Assembly: GCA_035771165.1 (NCBI GenBank)
Contig: JAWNZC010000311.1
Coordinates: 1,497,501-1,561,500 of the forward strand
Reading direction: 5' to 3'
Length of the DNA: 64,000 nt
Source of the DNA: Paragorgia papillata
Taxonomy: Eukaryota; Cnidaria; Anthozoa; Scleralcyonacea; Coralliidae
Positions 31,441-43,225 of this stretch are shown here, piece after piece. Each line of letters begins with the position of its first letter. Position 1 is the stretch's first letter. Position numbers and translations under genes: made by a program. The notes below the pieces were generated by a model. That model did not search any database, was not told the origin of the DNA, and saw nothing but the letters and a program-made list of their open reading frames with translations.

Positions 31441-31750
31441 AAAAACCTTGCCAGAATAGCGTTAAACTATGTCGGATTTTTTATTTTGTTGCATTGGGTA
31501 TTTGTTCGTTGTGTTTGTTATGCTTGGCATTTGTCCTTTTAAACGATTCCAAGTATCTTAGTGCCGCTACCTCGTCTCAGTCTGCAACTAATTTTGATAA
31601 AGTCCCTGCCGTTTATATGCAAATCGTTTTGGCAAGTCGGATTTTTGCATAAAGTATAAGCGAATTTTGCGTATAAGCGGATTCAGAAAAACAGATATTC
31701 ATATAATTTAGGGTTTCCAAAATTTTTGCATATAAGCGACTTGCGTATAA
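31441..31750. other. Spacer without recognisable gene
   Basis: Contains a degenerate direct repeat of TATAAGCG (about 31653-31750). No gene. Confidence 0.5.
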
Positions 31751-31792
31751 GGACCGGTCATTAATAATGGTAGGGGGGCGGTGGGTGAGAAA

Positions 31793-32413
31793 GGGGGGGG
31801 GCGTTCTCAATTCTTTTTAGCCTGAATTGGGGTGGCCTCAAACCCAAAAATATCTGCAAGGGGGCTACTTGAAGTGTTTTGTGTACAACATGTTGAAACC
31901 ACACAACAAAAATTGACTATAGAAAACATCAATAGATGCAATATAAATTACGTCATAGAAGTTTAATAATGATATCAAATATTAAAATATTTCACGCAGG
32001 CCATAATTCTTGTGGGCGTGACATGTTCCTGCTTATTACCCATACTACATTAGACTTAGTGGTTACATTTAGGTTTAATAATGTTTAGGATACAACAAGA
32101 ACACCTTGTGATAGATAGCAACAACTTTACTAGTAATATCAATAAGCTTTAATTTCCGAACAATTGTGTAGCCTGTGAGCCGGTCATTAACCCCCATGGG
32201 GTCTCCCTTTGATGAGTGAAAACAGAGTAAAAAATACGGCGTTTAACCCCGCAAGGGGTTTCCCTTCCACAAGTAAAATTGTCTTGTGTGTATAGAGTAA
32301 AATCGTCCGGCATGAGGTAGAGTTATTTTAACGATGACGAATTGCAGCAATATCAAAATGCAGGTACACAAGCAAAGTCATCTGTTCCGGGAGCAGCCTA
32401 AATCACAAAGATT
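31793..32413. other. Left interior of the 4-kb element, no gene
   Basis: AT-rich with no recognised coding sequence. An odd pair of ACCCC...GGGGT blocks occurs near 32189-32274. Confidence 0.45.
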
Positions 32414-33172
32414 TTGGAGTTTCAGGAGACTCACTACATTCGTGGTGAACTCTACCTGGAATTTCTAAAACAAAGCTGTAGGAATGTGATGTCAATGGAA
32501 CGCTTTGTTCTTATTGTGAAAAGAATGACTGAAGCGGTATTCAGCAGAATTCCTCAGCCAATGACAGATCGCACCAACCCGAGACACTTTCTGTCAGTCT
32601 TTGAAACTCCTTTTATCAATGAAGGATCAAATCAACCGCAACTTCCTCATGATTGGCAGCCAAGAGTTAAAATTTCCAAAGCCTCCATAGAAGGAAAACT
32701 GTCCCTCGAAGACAAACCAGCGACACAAACCTTTGCTGAAAAGATTGGAATTGAGAAAAACTAGTCACAGATTGCCTACGTCACTGCCAAGAACTACAAA
32801 CTTTGGCCGATATCAGAAAATGGGAAATAATGTCAAAACGCGAGGTGGTGAAAGCAAAAAGTTGTGATAGCTACGATTGGTTATCGTTGGTCCTTTCAGA
32901 TAAAATTAACCTGAACCTTAAAGTCTACGTATACGAGCTTGACAAGTACCTAGAAAACTATGGCCTATCAAAGAAAGGGAGAAAGATGGCAAATTCAAAG
33001 CAATATCTTGCCATGTTGTACGAGACACCTCAGAAATACTTGGAAAATATCGAAGAGTCCAATTCGGAAGAAGTATCTCCAAGTGACAAGAAGAAGAATC
33101 TTCTTAGGATGAAGCGGAGAATGAGTTTGAAGAACTGGTAACAACTAGAAGTGGTAGAGTTGTTGGATCATG
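32414..33172 (+). pseudogene. Broken gene of unknown family with a SAP-like segment
   Basis: Frame 1 (32414-32764) starts at an ATG-bearing frame giving METRRYIRGELYLEFL-like sequence (actual start MEFQETHYIRGELYLEF) and ends near an A-run. A one-base change in that A-run (32757-32761) joins it to frame 2 (to 33141), which has TDCLRHCQELQTLADIRKW and LKVYVYELDKYLENYGLSKKG, a helix-turn-helix pattern like a SAP DNA-binding motif. A further shift reaches TTRSGRVVGSWRKFN before a stop near 33172. I do not recognise the family. Its place between inverted repeats suggests an element-encoded protein. Confidence 0.55.
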
Positions 33173-33884
33173 GAGGAAATTTAATACACGTTAATCACAA
33201 TTAAACATTTTAACTCATTCTTGTCCGGCCCGAAAACCAGTCACAGCAGGTGGACTTGCCAATTTGTGAATTAACATGGCATAATAAACAAAAATAATAC
33301 CACGATATATCTTTTGAAGCGTTTTTACCTCTACTATTCAAATGTTGGGTTTTTGGGTCTTGTCAGACAGCCCATTTTGCAAATTATGCTAATTTATGCT
33401 AATTATTAAAAATATTATTATTCAAATTGAAAAAATTAAAGCAATACAATAATAAGCAAATATATTGATTTTTTACGATTTTCCATTGTGACCCCCCATG
33501 GTGCGCCCGCGCGAGATCAAATACACTTATTTTGGAAATTTACAAATTAAAACAGGATTATACAAGAACATATGACCATAATACATCAGTAAGATCGTTT
33601 TTAAGTCAGCTATTCAGATTTTAGGTTATTTGGCGTGATATTTACTCCTGTTTGCCATTGCAACGCCGACAACTCTAGGCAAATTTTGTTCGATATTAAT
33701 TGCCTGATCGGCCGAGATGGTTTTCGTCAAATTTTACCCAATTATTGCTAATCTACCAAATAATTACAACAAACAAATGCTTATACTTACTTTCGGAGTT
33801 GTTAGAGCCTAAATTTTCGTTGGTTTCGCTTATATATTGACAAATAAAAGCCGTTTTCTTCTTGTGGATATGCCATGTTGCACA
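33173..33884. other. Interior spacer of the 4-kb element
   Basis: AT-rich, no gene recognised. Confidence 0.45.
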
Positions 33885-35390
33885 AACCCCGTGAAGTTAG
33901 CTGCCAATTCGCCAGCTTCCAATTCACTGCCAATTAAGATAGCTGCCAATTCGGCATGGTAATGTTTCGCAATGGTGCTTCCGAGGGGAGGGGGTCGGGG
34001 GGGGGGGGGGGGGGGGGGGGGGTCGGTCGAGCATTAGTCTGGCTTCGCAGACTAATGTTTCGCCAGTCTTTTAACTCGTTTAATCCAATTTTAACACAAA
34101 ATAATCATTTACCGTCGAAAATTTAGGACATTTACGTTCGTACAAACTACATTTCTTCAAGTAAAATTATGTTTTAAGAATGCTAGACTTTAATATCATT
34201 CTCTCCATATTAAACCTATTAAGACTTAATAACAAACAAGCCGCGCTCGATCTAAATAATTTTCTGCTCGGTAGATAGCGAATCCAAATACATCGTTCGA
34301 TTCCTTATACAATTCTGCGTCTACCGATATTAAATATGTGATTTCAATTATTTTTCAAAATTTTCATCTATTTTGTAACACGCTCTTGCTGACTCAGATC
34401 AAATGACACTTTGATTTTGCAACAAAATATTTTCTGCTAGGCAGACGGAGATTCTGTAAACGGCATTAGATTCCTTGTTAAATTCTGCATAGGACAGTTT
34501 ACAAAACGAATGTTAAACTGTAAACAAAGTAATTTATTATCTGAGTGACGATCATATTAAAACATTTAAATAAATTACTCTTTTAAAACTTAACATTCGT
34601 TTCGTACACTCTCCTATGCCGGATTTAACAAGGAATCTAATGCCGTTTAAAGAATCTCCGTCTACCGAGCAGAAAATATTTTGTTGGCAAATCAAGGTGT
34701 CATTTGATCTGAGTCAGCAAGCGCGTGCTAAGTGACGATCATATTAAAAAATATAAATAAATTACTTTGTTTACAATCGAACATTCGTTTCGTAAACTGC
34801 GCTATGCAGAATTTAACAAGGAATCTAACGCCGTTTACGGAATCTCCGTGTACCGATCAGAAAATATTTTGTTTGAAAATCAAAGTGTCATTTGATCTGA
34901 GTCAGCAAGAGCGCGTTTCAAAATAGATGTTCAGAAAATTTAGAAAAATAATTGAAATCACATATTTAATATCGCTAGACGCAGAATTGTATAAGGAATC
35001 GAACGGTATATTTGGATTCTCTATCTACCGAGCAGAAAATTATTTAGATGGAGCGCGGCTTGTTTGTTTTTAAGTCTTAATTGGTTTAATATGGAGAGAA
35101 TGATATTAAAGCCTAACATTCTTAAAACATAATTTTACTTGAAGAAATGTAGTTTGTACGAAAGTAAATGTCCTAAATTATCGACCTTAAATGATTATTT
35201 TATGTTAAAGTTGGACTGAACGAGTTTAAAGACCGTCGAAACATTAGTCTGCGAAGCCAGACTAATGCTCGACCACCCCCACCCCCCTGGGACCACCATT
35301 GCGAAACATTGTCGTGCCGAATCGGCAGCTATCTTAATTGGCGATGAATTGGCAGCTGGCGAATTGGCAGCTAGCTAACTTCATGGGGTT
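33885..35390. repeat. 1.5-kb imperfect palindrome
   Basis: AACCCCGTGAAGTTAGCTGC at 33885 is mirrored by ...CTAACTTCATGGGGTT ending 35390. Co-linear inverted similarity continues through CATTAGTCTGGCTTCGCAGA (about 34035 against 35248), ACATTTCTTCAAGTAAAATT and TCGGTAGATAGCGAATCC. The centre holds an additional inverted copy of the inner arm (about 34575-34735). A G homopolymer (33998-34022) is in the left arm and a C-rich stretch at the mirror position. Arms have diverged by small changes only. Confidence 0.85.
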
Positions 35391-35629
35391 GTAGGTGTCA
35401 TTCAGGATCATTTTAAGCCAAAGGGGGGTAATTTTGGTCAAAACGTCGTAGGCTCACAACAAATCGAAGTGATCACTGGTGACGGATGACTGATAGGGCC
35501 GGATGAGTATTTTAATTCCAAGTCTTTTAATAACGACGGAAAACAGTTCACCTTCTTTAACAGACGTCTTTTAGTCTAATTTAATATGTTTATTAAAAAT
35601 AGAACCTGCATGTAAAGAATGAAATAGGG

Positions 35630-35656
35630 TGGGGGGGGGGGGGAGGGGGGGGGGGG
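35630..35656. repeat. G-rich homopolymer tract
   Basis: GGGTGGGGGGGGGGGAGGG-type run. Length is likely unreliable in assemblies. Confidence 0.85.
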
Positions 35657-35776
35657 ATATAATTCGTCTTGAAAATATAATTCTTGCTGTTGGAGGTGGT
35701 CTCAAGAAAAAGTTAAATGGTGGGAATTTCTCACCCACCACCCACCACACCTCCTCCCATTATTAATGACCGGTCC

Positions 35777-36166
35777 CTTAAAGTGGCGAAACTGTAACCG
35801 CGATTGGTCGTGCGCGTCAGTACGAAAGCTAATCATGTTCCCATTGAGTTACAGTATGGAAACACGATTTTTAACCAATCATTGTCCGCGTTTTTTAAAT
35901 GTTATTTCAAGTATAATTTTAAATTTGTCAACATCCAGTTTAATTTTTTTAAGCCGGGTAAATATGATGTATATTTATTAGAAAATATATTCCAATTTTT
36001 TTTTGAATTTTTAGTTATCTTGTACTGGGTATTACTCTGCAAGTAGAGCCTTCTTTTCATTTGTTTTCTTGCTAGAATAGGATAGAAAAGAAGGCTCTGC
36101 CGTTTTTGTGTTTGGCTTCGTCCAAGATTCGGGACGAATGTTATCCGTTTAGACCTGTTTAACCGG
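35777..36166. other. Spacer with a short hairpin
   Basis: AGAGCCTTCTTTTC (about 36047) is mirrored by GAAAAGAAGGCTCT (about 36085). No gene. Confidence 0.55.
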
Positions 36167-36376
36167 TTTTTGTTTTGTTTTGTTTTGTTTTGTTTTGTTT
36201 TGTTTTGTTTTGTTTTGTTTTGTTTTGTTTTGTTTTGTTTTGCTTTGTTTTGTTTTGTTTTGTTTTGTTTTGTTTTGTTTTGTTTTGTCTTGCTTAGCTT
36301 AGCTTATCTTAGCTTAGCTTAGCTTAGCTTAGCAATTAGCTTAGCAATTAGCTTAGCTTAGCTCAGCTTAGCTTAA
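36167..36376. repeat. (TTTTG)n followed by (CTTAG)n
   Basis: About 24 TTTTG units (36167-36290) change into about 12 to 15 CTTAG units with a few insertions (to 36376). Both are 5-bp satellites. Confidence 0.95.
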
Positions 36377-36452
36377 ATAATTTGTTTGTTACAAAATTGT
36401 AATAAAAAATGTTTCTTCATATTTTGGAATTTTCCCCCTATTGTTTCTTTAA

Positions 36453-37367
36453 TAGCCTGCGTAGCAGGCGTTACTTGAAGAGGGGACTGGGGAGAGGACT
36501 TGAAAGTAACGCCTGCAGTGGAGCTCTTTAGTTTTGACAAACCCGATCGCTGACGAGCGGGATTTTAATTATTATTTAAGCCGAATGTGATTCGCTCAGC
36601 GCGAAATAATCTGTCAGTAAAGAAGGATTAGTTAGTAAAATTAACAATTTCAAATCCAATTTTCAAACAAGGCTAAAAAGATTTTCACAATAAATGTCTA
36701 AACGGCATTTTGCTTTGTGATTTGAACAAATGAAATGCTGAGTGAGCCTCCTCGGCTTCCATACCATTCAACTAAGTTTTCATGTTTTATAAATCTTCAT
36801 GCAAGAGTTTGGAATATATTTTAATTAGGAAGTTCCTGAATTTGATTTTGAAAGCGAACCCGTTGAGACGCTTTGCTTTCACATCGCCTCTGTCAGTCAT
36901 AATATTTCTGAAAATATATGCAAGCGAACACCGTGGGACGCCGCAGACATATTTCCGTTACATAATCATCACAACTGTTTTATTTTGGTGAACACGCGCT
37001 GTCATTACTGTTCCTTTCATGAATATGCGTTGCCATTGATAGAAACTGGGTTACTCTACCATTCACACCGACACACCTAATTTTATAAATTTCCAGTCCA
37101 CAGTTTTAGAAATATTTGTGAGCAGACACCGTCGGACACTGCAGAGATATCTGTTAGTATCAAATTATACCTTCCATAGATTTGCGACCACTCGCAGTCT
37201 TTTAACTCCCTTTTAATTGTACTATAATTGTATTTTATACAAAGAGAATTATTGAAATAATAATTTGCGCAAAATTTTACAATTAATATATATTTAAATA
37301 TTACAATTAATGCAAACAGGCATTATTTCAAGCCCTCTCCTCAGTCCCCTCATCCAGTAACGGGCTA
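36453..37367. mobile_element. 915-bp DNA element with long inverted ends
   Basis: The left end TAGCCTGCGTAGCAGGCGTT and the right end, on the opposite strand TAGCCCGTTACTGGATGAGG, share the following GGGGACTGRGGAGAG...CTTGAA block. Flanks TTTCTTTAA (36444-36452) and TTCCTTTAA (37368-37376) are a 9-bp duplication with one difference. The interior has no gene. Confidence 0.72.
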
Positions 37368-37376
37368 TTCCTTTAA

Positions 37377-39469
37377 GTATTCCGTGTCCCAACCTCGTTT
37401 AATTTATAATTTTATTTTTAGCACCAAACGTCTAACCTCGTCAGCTACCAGTCCTCCAACCAGATAAAGACGACTGACATATTTTTGAGAAAAAAATATA
37501 GTGGCATGCATATAAAGAAGTTTTTGTTAAAAATAAATCATATTAAGGGTTTTTGTGCAATGATTAGTGTTCTGGGACTGTACTGTAACTTGGTAGTAAC
37601 ATACGATTTTTTGGTTTTAGAAATTTTAAAATAACAAGCTATGACAGGAAATTTTTATCAAATATTGTAACTGGTTTTACGGGTAATAAATGGTATAAAG
37701 ACAATTTTGAGTAACGACTTCACAGCGTTTATGCACTAGTTTAATATATTTCAAACAAGACAAAAATGAAATTGAAACACACTGATTGTCGTACCAACAA
37801 TATGCTGCCTATCTCGCATGCGGTACATGTACATGTTCAATTAATTCAAACCATGAAGTTGTAATAAATCCCAAGGACCTAGATGGAGATTCAACTAACA
37901 ACCTTGTGAGAACTAGCAACATTCATTAATTATTGAGGCTTAGCTAGATGGCAGTTCAAAGTTATTTTGGGTATTTAAGTTCGCGTTTCAAGAACGTTTT
38001 TGAACCTACTGTATTAATATAGAGCAGTTGCACACATTGCCAAATAGTTACGTGAAAGTCATGTGCCCGAACATGTGCCGGAAAACAGCGAAGGAGCCGA
38101 AAGGATGCCATATTTGATTGTGCGTTTGTTGCTCCAACTGAACTGTTGTGGCGAAGTGTTTTAATACTATATCGCTATTTTTCTCAACGGACTCATTACT
38201 GAACAACACTTCAATATATTTCCGCTGGAAAAGCAATGAAGCGGGCATCGGAGGAATACGTGGACCTACCGTCTACACTTTAAATAGTGTTTCGGTACCG
38301 AGCGCCATTTGTACAGTATGATCCACAAGCGCATCAGGTTGTATATTCGTATTTTTATTGACTTATTGAACGGAGCGAATGTGCCTGCATTTATCACAAG
38401 TTTAATACACTTTGAAGTTTGAAAATCATTGTACTTGCAAAACGATCTATAGAACTCGTTCAACTCCAGCAGTATATGTTCCAATAGTCGTAGCAGTAAC
38501 AGTGACATGACTGTGGATCAAATAATATAGATCAAGAAATGGTTCTTTCGGAAAGCAAAGGATATCTTACAAGCATAAGTGCAATTTGTCTGCGCATGCG
38601 CCAGATTGAACGCTAAGCCCAGTCTCTTTTCAAACAATAACAAACGGTCGGCATGTAATTGCCAATGGTTTTAAAACAAAATGGCGGGGGAAAGGTAGTT
38701 TTGAGAAATGTGTTGATAAAATGTGCTGTATTCCTGCTTATTTTTGTGAACAGCTGCACAGCTGCTTTCCACAGTGAGAAGGGGTGCTGTATATGGCAAT
38801 AAAGACAGCAAGAAGGAAAGTTCTTTTCTTCAAAAAATTTCGAGTCGTTCTTTGCGATGGTTGTTGGCATGCCCCAAAACAGTCGAAACGGATACTTTTC
38901 AAGCAGTGCACTGTGGTATCATATCTGAGTAAATAACTTTGTAAATATATTTGCAATAGCGCTTGTTGGCATGCACGAAGTGAGAAATTCTTGGAGACCA
39001 AAACAATGCAAAATAGCTCGAATTGGAATAAAACATGGCATGGGCGAAATAAATACAGAAGAGACTAGTCTTCTAACACAACTAAAGACTTGCTACAAGA
39101 AAACCCAAACCCTACTCTAAATCCCACCTCAAACCTTTACCCGATCGAACCCCACCTTAAATCCTAAATCCATCTCAATTCGGAACCCTACACAATAATC
39201 CTAACCTTACCCGTAATTCTACCCCAAACCCCATTCCTATCTTAACCACTACAGCTATCCCAAACTCTAACCAAACATAAAACTCAAATATTGAAAAGAA
39301 GAAACTAGTATAAATGAAAAAACAGATAGAAGAATTAAAACATAGTAAGTCAGTTGTGGCATCAAACAAAAAAGTGCAAGGATGCATTGTAACAATAAGA
39401 TAAATTATTATTGTAACAATAGATCATTAGACTATACAGTATCAGCATAGTGTTATATTTTGGGTTTTT
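37377..39469. other. Spacer without recognisable gene
   Basis: About 2 kb of AT-rich sequence. Short frames on the minus strand (38613-39001) show no family pattern. Confidence 0.5.
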
Positions 39470-39722
39470 AGGAACTGATTTGAAATATGAGATCAGGTGC
39501 TTTAGCCAGAAGATGCATCACAAATTCAGAGTTGACAACCAGCCTAAGTATTTATGACCCAGACACATTTAGACAATTTTGTATTTTTTCAGGAGCAACA
39601 ACAATATTTGACAACATCTTTGCCTCTATCACCACACCCAGAAGATCTATAAAAGAAAATGAACCAAATAAAAAAATAACAGTTAACATTATATATACAA
39701 TATGTTTTTCCCTAACCAATTA
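39470..39722 (+). pseudogene. Fragment related to the 21410-23904 transposon gene
   Basis: The frame at 39487-39722 contains SIYDPDTFRQFCIFSGATTI and NKKITVNIIYTICFSL. This aligns with PIYSPEQFKTFC, GAPNLFDLVLACMTSPR and NKKRTVSLILQLCFGL in the same order near the start of the last exon of the intact gene. An acceptor-like TTTTTAG (39469-39471) sits where the intact exon begins. A stop in the corresponding position and an upstream TGA show decay. It is a distant family member, not a recent copy. Confidence 0.8.
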
Positions 39723-39852
39723 AACATTTTTTTCAAAAAGAACAGTCAATATATTTAATGCTGGAAAAGAGACCTTGGATACATGATCAAACATTACTTC
39801 CATAGTAATATAACGTAATGATTGAGGCAACACCTTATACACCATTATTAAC

Positions 39853-40110
39853 CAGTGGCGGATCCAGGGGGTATGTGGGTTGCAACCCCCCCTGGCCAAT
39901 TATATATGTATTCTTTGAACGGTATATTATATTATATAATATGTAAATTTTGTTTAGTGTATAATATAGCGTATAAAAATCACTATTTCTGATCCTAATA
40001 TTGTCCCCAAAATGCAGGAAATAGCATTTCAGGGTATCAGAAATAAAAAATTTTCCGGACCCCCCTAGAGATGTCACTCCCTCTTTCAAAAAATCCTGGA
40101 TCCGCCCCTG
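39853..40110. mobile_element. 258-bp hAT-like MITE
   Basis: Ends CAGTGGCGGATCCAGG at the left and, inverted, CAGGGGCGGATCCAGG at the right, a common hAT-type terminus. TTAAC occurs on both flanks (39848-39852 and 40111-40115). Internal A/T-rich sequence, no gene. Confidence 0.78.
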
Positions 40111-40115
40111 TTAAC

Positions 40116-40403
40116 CCACCTTTGCATGAGCCAACTCTGACAGTCCAGCATGTGCTTTCTTTAATCAACTTTCCTCGACTTAAAGAAATGTTACAACAGA
40201 GTTACAGGAGGGACATCATAAGTGAAAACAGACAAATACAGGTTTTAATTTTACCACCTGATAAAGCTATGGTCATTATCCAGGACAAAGAAATTGTGTG
40301 TTTACTAGATAGTAACAGCTGCCAAGGAAAGGAAGGGACAATCGTGGTGGGATATATAAACAATTTGGAATTGTTTTGTTGGATTGTTGAAGCCATTTCA
40401 TGA
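40116..40403 (+). CDS. Open frame of unknown family, possibly peptidase-like
   Basis: A clean plus-strand frame directly after the MITE: VQHVLSLINFPRLKEMLQQS, then VLILPPDKAMVIIQDKEIVC, CLLDSNSCQGKEG and GYINNLELFCWIVEAIS. The alternation of a buried strand, a D/H-like SHSR-type position (here DSNSC) and a final helix resembles cysteine-peptidase-like proteins seen in cnidarian genomes, but the catalytic pattern is not secure. It may be an exon of the decayed gene interrupted by the MITE. Confidence 0.4.
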   Translation, partial: PPLHEPTLTVQHVLSLINFPRLKEMLQQSYRRDIISENRQIQVLILPPDKAMVIIQDKEIVCLLDSNSCQGKEGTIVVGYINNLELFCWIVEAIS

Positions 40404-40778
40404 AAATTACCGGTGATCATCTAATTCTTAAGATCTCAATTATCTATGCAAAATAAACAAGTTGCTGTCTGAACAAATTTTACACGCACTCATGGATAAA
40501 ATCTCATGAGGGTTTTTTTTTTAATTGAATTTTCCAATTGGAATCGCTCGGTTGAGATGCTGTATCAGCAACTCGTTTATCATGTTTCATGATCAGGGAA
40601 GTCCAAACTCTCGAAAACAAAAAAAAAACACTCGGTCTTCGACCTTGTGCTTTCATCATGTGTTCTCGTGTTTGGATCCCCAGATGAAACACTCAAACTC
40701 TATGTATATTACACCCAAATGTATATATTAATTGTATTTTCCATTGGTACAGTCAAAGGACACTTGGACAAAATCCTA
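40404..40778. other. Spacer
   Basis: A-run at 40618-40628. No gene recognised. Confidence 0.45.
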
Positions 40779-40892
40779 GGAAACAATGACTTGTGTAACT
40801 ATGTACTCCTCAACTTTTATAATGGTCAAAATAAAGGAAACAATGACTTGTGTAACTATGTGCTCCTCAACTTTTGTAATAGTGCAAAATGA
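40779..40892. repeat. Two copies of a 57-bp tandem unit
   Basis: GGAAACAATGACTTGTGTAA starts at 40779 and again at 40836. 57 bp is a multiple of 3, so the plus frame stays open and repeats NNDLCNYVLLNF, but no other coding evidence exists. Confidence 0.85.
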
Positions 40893-41785
40893 AAAAGGTG
40901 TAAATATATATAACTTGTTTTTTATGATATTATTTAATGGAAATAATCTTTATGGTTTTAGCCTACTGGCAATTTTGTCAGTAAAGTTTTATTATTATAA
41001 TGTATATACCTGATATTTTGCTACAGCCAACTAACAATACTTATTGGACAAGGTTGAGCGAAATAGTGTGACTTATCAGTACGTGGTGAGCAGATAAATT
41101 CATTCCAAATGCTTAAGTTAAAGCCAAATAACGGGAGTTAATAAACTAATAATTTTTTAAATAATCGAGGTCAATACCGTAATTATATTATTTAATATTT
41201 AATAGGAAAGTGCACAGTTTCACTTTGTATTTATGAATAACAACTAAAATAGGTGTTATAATGGATCCGAACTTCTTCATTCCCAGGACCTCACGACACT
41301 ATTTAATATTGTTTTTAATTACTTTTCTTGAATTTGAATTTTATTTTAATTTTAAGCCACTTTGCGCAGGGAAAAAATTCTTGTTGAAGGTGGAGGTTAC
41401 TATATTACTTGCTATAAAATAAAATGCTTAGACAATTATTAGGCAATAATTTGCAAATGAGATACCAACTTTACAGCCAATGAAAATTGAGAGAAATTCT
41501 ACATTATAATAAAATTTACATTATCATCTATATTAATATATTTCTATACCATAGCAAATTATTTCCTGGTAATACATGTGTATTTAATATACATGGCATG
41601 TACTTGTAACAGTGGGTTTTTTGGGGGTCATTTCATTTTGATCAAATTTAGTTCATCTTTAAATTACTAATGTTTGCTCGTTTGCTCGATGTTGTGAAAA
41701 AGATAATACTGTTGCTATTTTCAGTCATTTGCTTGGCCATGGGACATTTAATTTTTTGTCTTATAATTTGTTTCTTTTAATAACG
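40893..41785. other. Spacer without recognisable gene
   Basis: Very AT-rich, no supported feature. Confidence 0.5.
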
Positions 41786-42088
41786 TTGAAGGTTCAACCG
41801 AGGGGTGTATCACTCCCAAAAAAGCATACGAGATTTTTGGGATTTCCAAAACGAGATATGAGATTTTTGTTGTTGTTTTTTTTTTAAATTCACTATGAGG
41901 ATTTTTTAAGGATTTTCAAGTATTTTCCTGGGATTTCCAGCAATTTCCAGAGATTTCTAGAGATTTCCATAGATTTTTGGGGATTATTAAAGTGTTTTTT
42001 CTTATTTTCAGTTTTTTGAGACTTGAGGAGTGATACATCTGTTACGGATATGCCTATCCTAAGACAGTTACGTACCCTCGGGTTCAAC
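41786..42088. mobile_element. Probable MITE
   Basis: GTATCACTCC and an adjoining CCGAGGG occur inverted at both ends (41801-41817 and 42029-42081). The interior is T-rich with iterated GATTTCCAGAGATTT. Borders uncertain. Confidence 0.45.
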
Positions 42089-42879
42089 TGCTTGTGCTGC
42101 ATGGTTACTTAATATACAAGTAATTGCATATTGCCAAGTATTTAACAGTTAAACCATGAGCTCGAGTTGTGTATGAGCTCATAGCCAACGAGGCGCTTCG
42201 CCGAGTTGGCTATTAGTTCGTATACAACGAGAGCGAATGTTATAAGTGTTTTATTGTACTGTACAAGAGACAAAATTACAGCGAAATATTTGAAACAACA
42301 AACTTCCGGCATAGGCAACTAATACTTCCGCCATGCGTAATGATGCATTCACATAGAGTTTCTCGCTGAGTTGTTCGGTAAACAGCTTCGAAATATTGTA
42401 TAAATGTTGCTCGAGAGGCAAACAATGTGTTAAGCAGGTCAACAAAAAGAATAAAAGGTACCTTTGTGAAGTCAAAAGGTGGGTCAGTCGTTTATATTAG
42501 CGTTGCTGTCGTGAGAAAGGTTTTGATTTCATGCAAAAATGAAACTGAAACACCTTCGGCAGTGAAACTGAATTACTTAGTTGGTTGTTTTTGAATAAGA
42601 ACATGCTTTTTATTACTCCAAATACTTCTCTAAATAAAAAAAGTCTCTTTACTTGGAGTAAAAAGACGTCATTTTTAGGTGAATTTTACCATTTAACAAG
42701 CTAAATTGTGTATTTGTTAATGTATTTTTACACAATGTTGTTTTTTTATACATTAGTTTGAGGGTGTTGATGTTTTTCTGTATGAAAATCCGTCAATTTC
42801 AACTCTTTTCGGCAGTTTAAAAAAACATGCCGCCATCTTGTTTTCCTCTACTAGCAGGATATGAGCTGATAGCCTGGTA
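42089..42879. other. Spacer with a short hairpin
   Basis: 42150-42235 contains ATAGCCAAC...GTTGGCTAT. Nothing else supported. Confidence 0.5.
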
Positions 42880-43223
42880 CACACGTAAAAATCTCACAGC
42901 TTGTCAACAGGATGTGTTCGCAACAGGCTTGTAGCAAGACTGAGACAAGTCGTAATAATGCTGTTCATTGAAGAAGCTGCTACAACCTTGTTAGCATCAA
43001 CCTGTTAACAACTTGTTGAGTGGAGAGCGGTAACAGGTTGTTGGAACAACTTGTCATCAGTCTGTTGGAGTCATCAGCCTTGTTACAAGTTGTCAAAAAC
43101 CTGTTACAGACATGTTAACAGACCGGGGACAGCCAGTGCGAACACATGACGGTGACAGCCTGTTGAACAGCCTTGTAACAACTTGCGTGCAGGTCTGTAA
43201 TAGCTTGTGCGATTTTACGTGTG
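42880..43223. mobile_element. 344-bp MITE with TA target (Tc1/mariner-like)
   Basis: Starts CACACGTAAAAATC and ends inverted (GATTTTACGTGTG) between TA dinucleotides at 42878-42879 and 43224-43225. The interior is built from many inverted and direct variants of CAACAGGTTGTT. Non-coding. Confidence 0.8.
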
Positions 43224-43225
43224 TA

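Larger units (their letters stand above)
31751..35776. mobile_element. 4.0-kb inverted-repeat element
   Basis: The left end (31751-31792, GGACCGGTCATTAATAATGG then a G-rich run and GTGGGTGAGA) is mirrored at 35729-35776 (CCATTATTAATGACCGGTCC preceded by TCTCACCCACC). Inside lie a broken gene (32414-33172) and a 1.5-kb palindrome. No unambiguous target duplication was found at the limits, so the class is open. Confidence 0.7.

Noticed and set aside
31155..31442. 95-codon minus frame as a complete small gene
   Set aside because: Its C-terminal third is a GIY-YIG fragment and the frame continues past a stop, so it is a Penelope-like relic.
33998..34022. G tract as a functional quadruplex
   Set aside because: A plain homopolymer of uncertain length; several similar tracts in the window suggest slippage or assembly noise.
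36291..36376. (CTTAG)n as a telomere-like repeat
   Set aside because: Cnidarian telomeres are expected to be TTAGGG; this array is 5-bp and continues from (TTTTG)n inside the sequence.
38613..39001. Overlapping minus-strand open frames as a gene
   Set aside because: No domain, weak starts, no splice context and no repeat of the frame elsewhere in the window.
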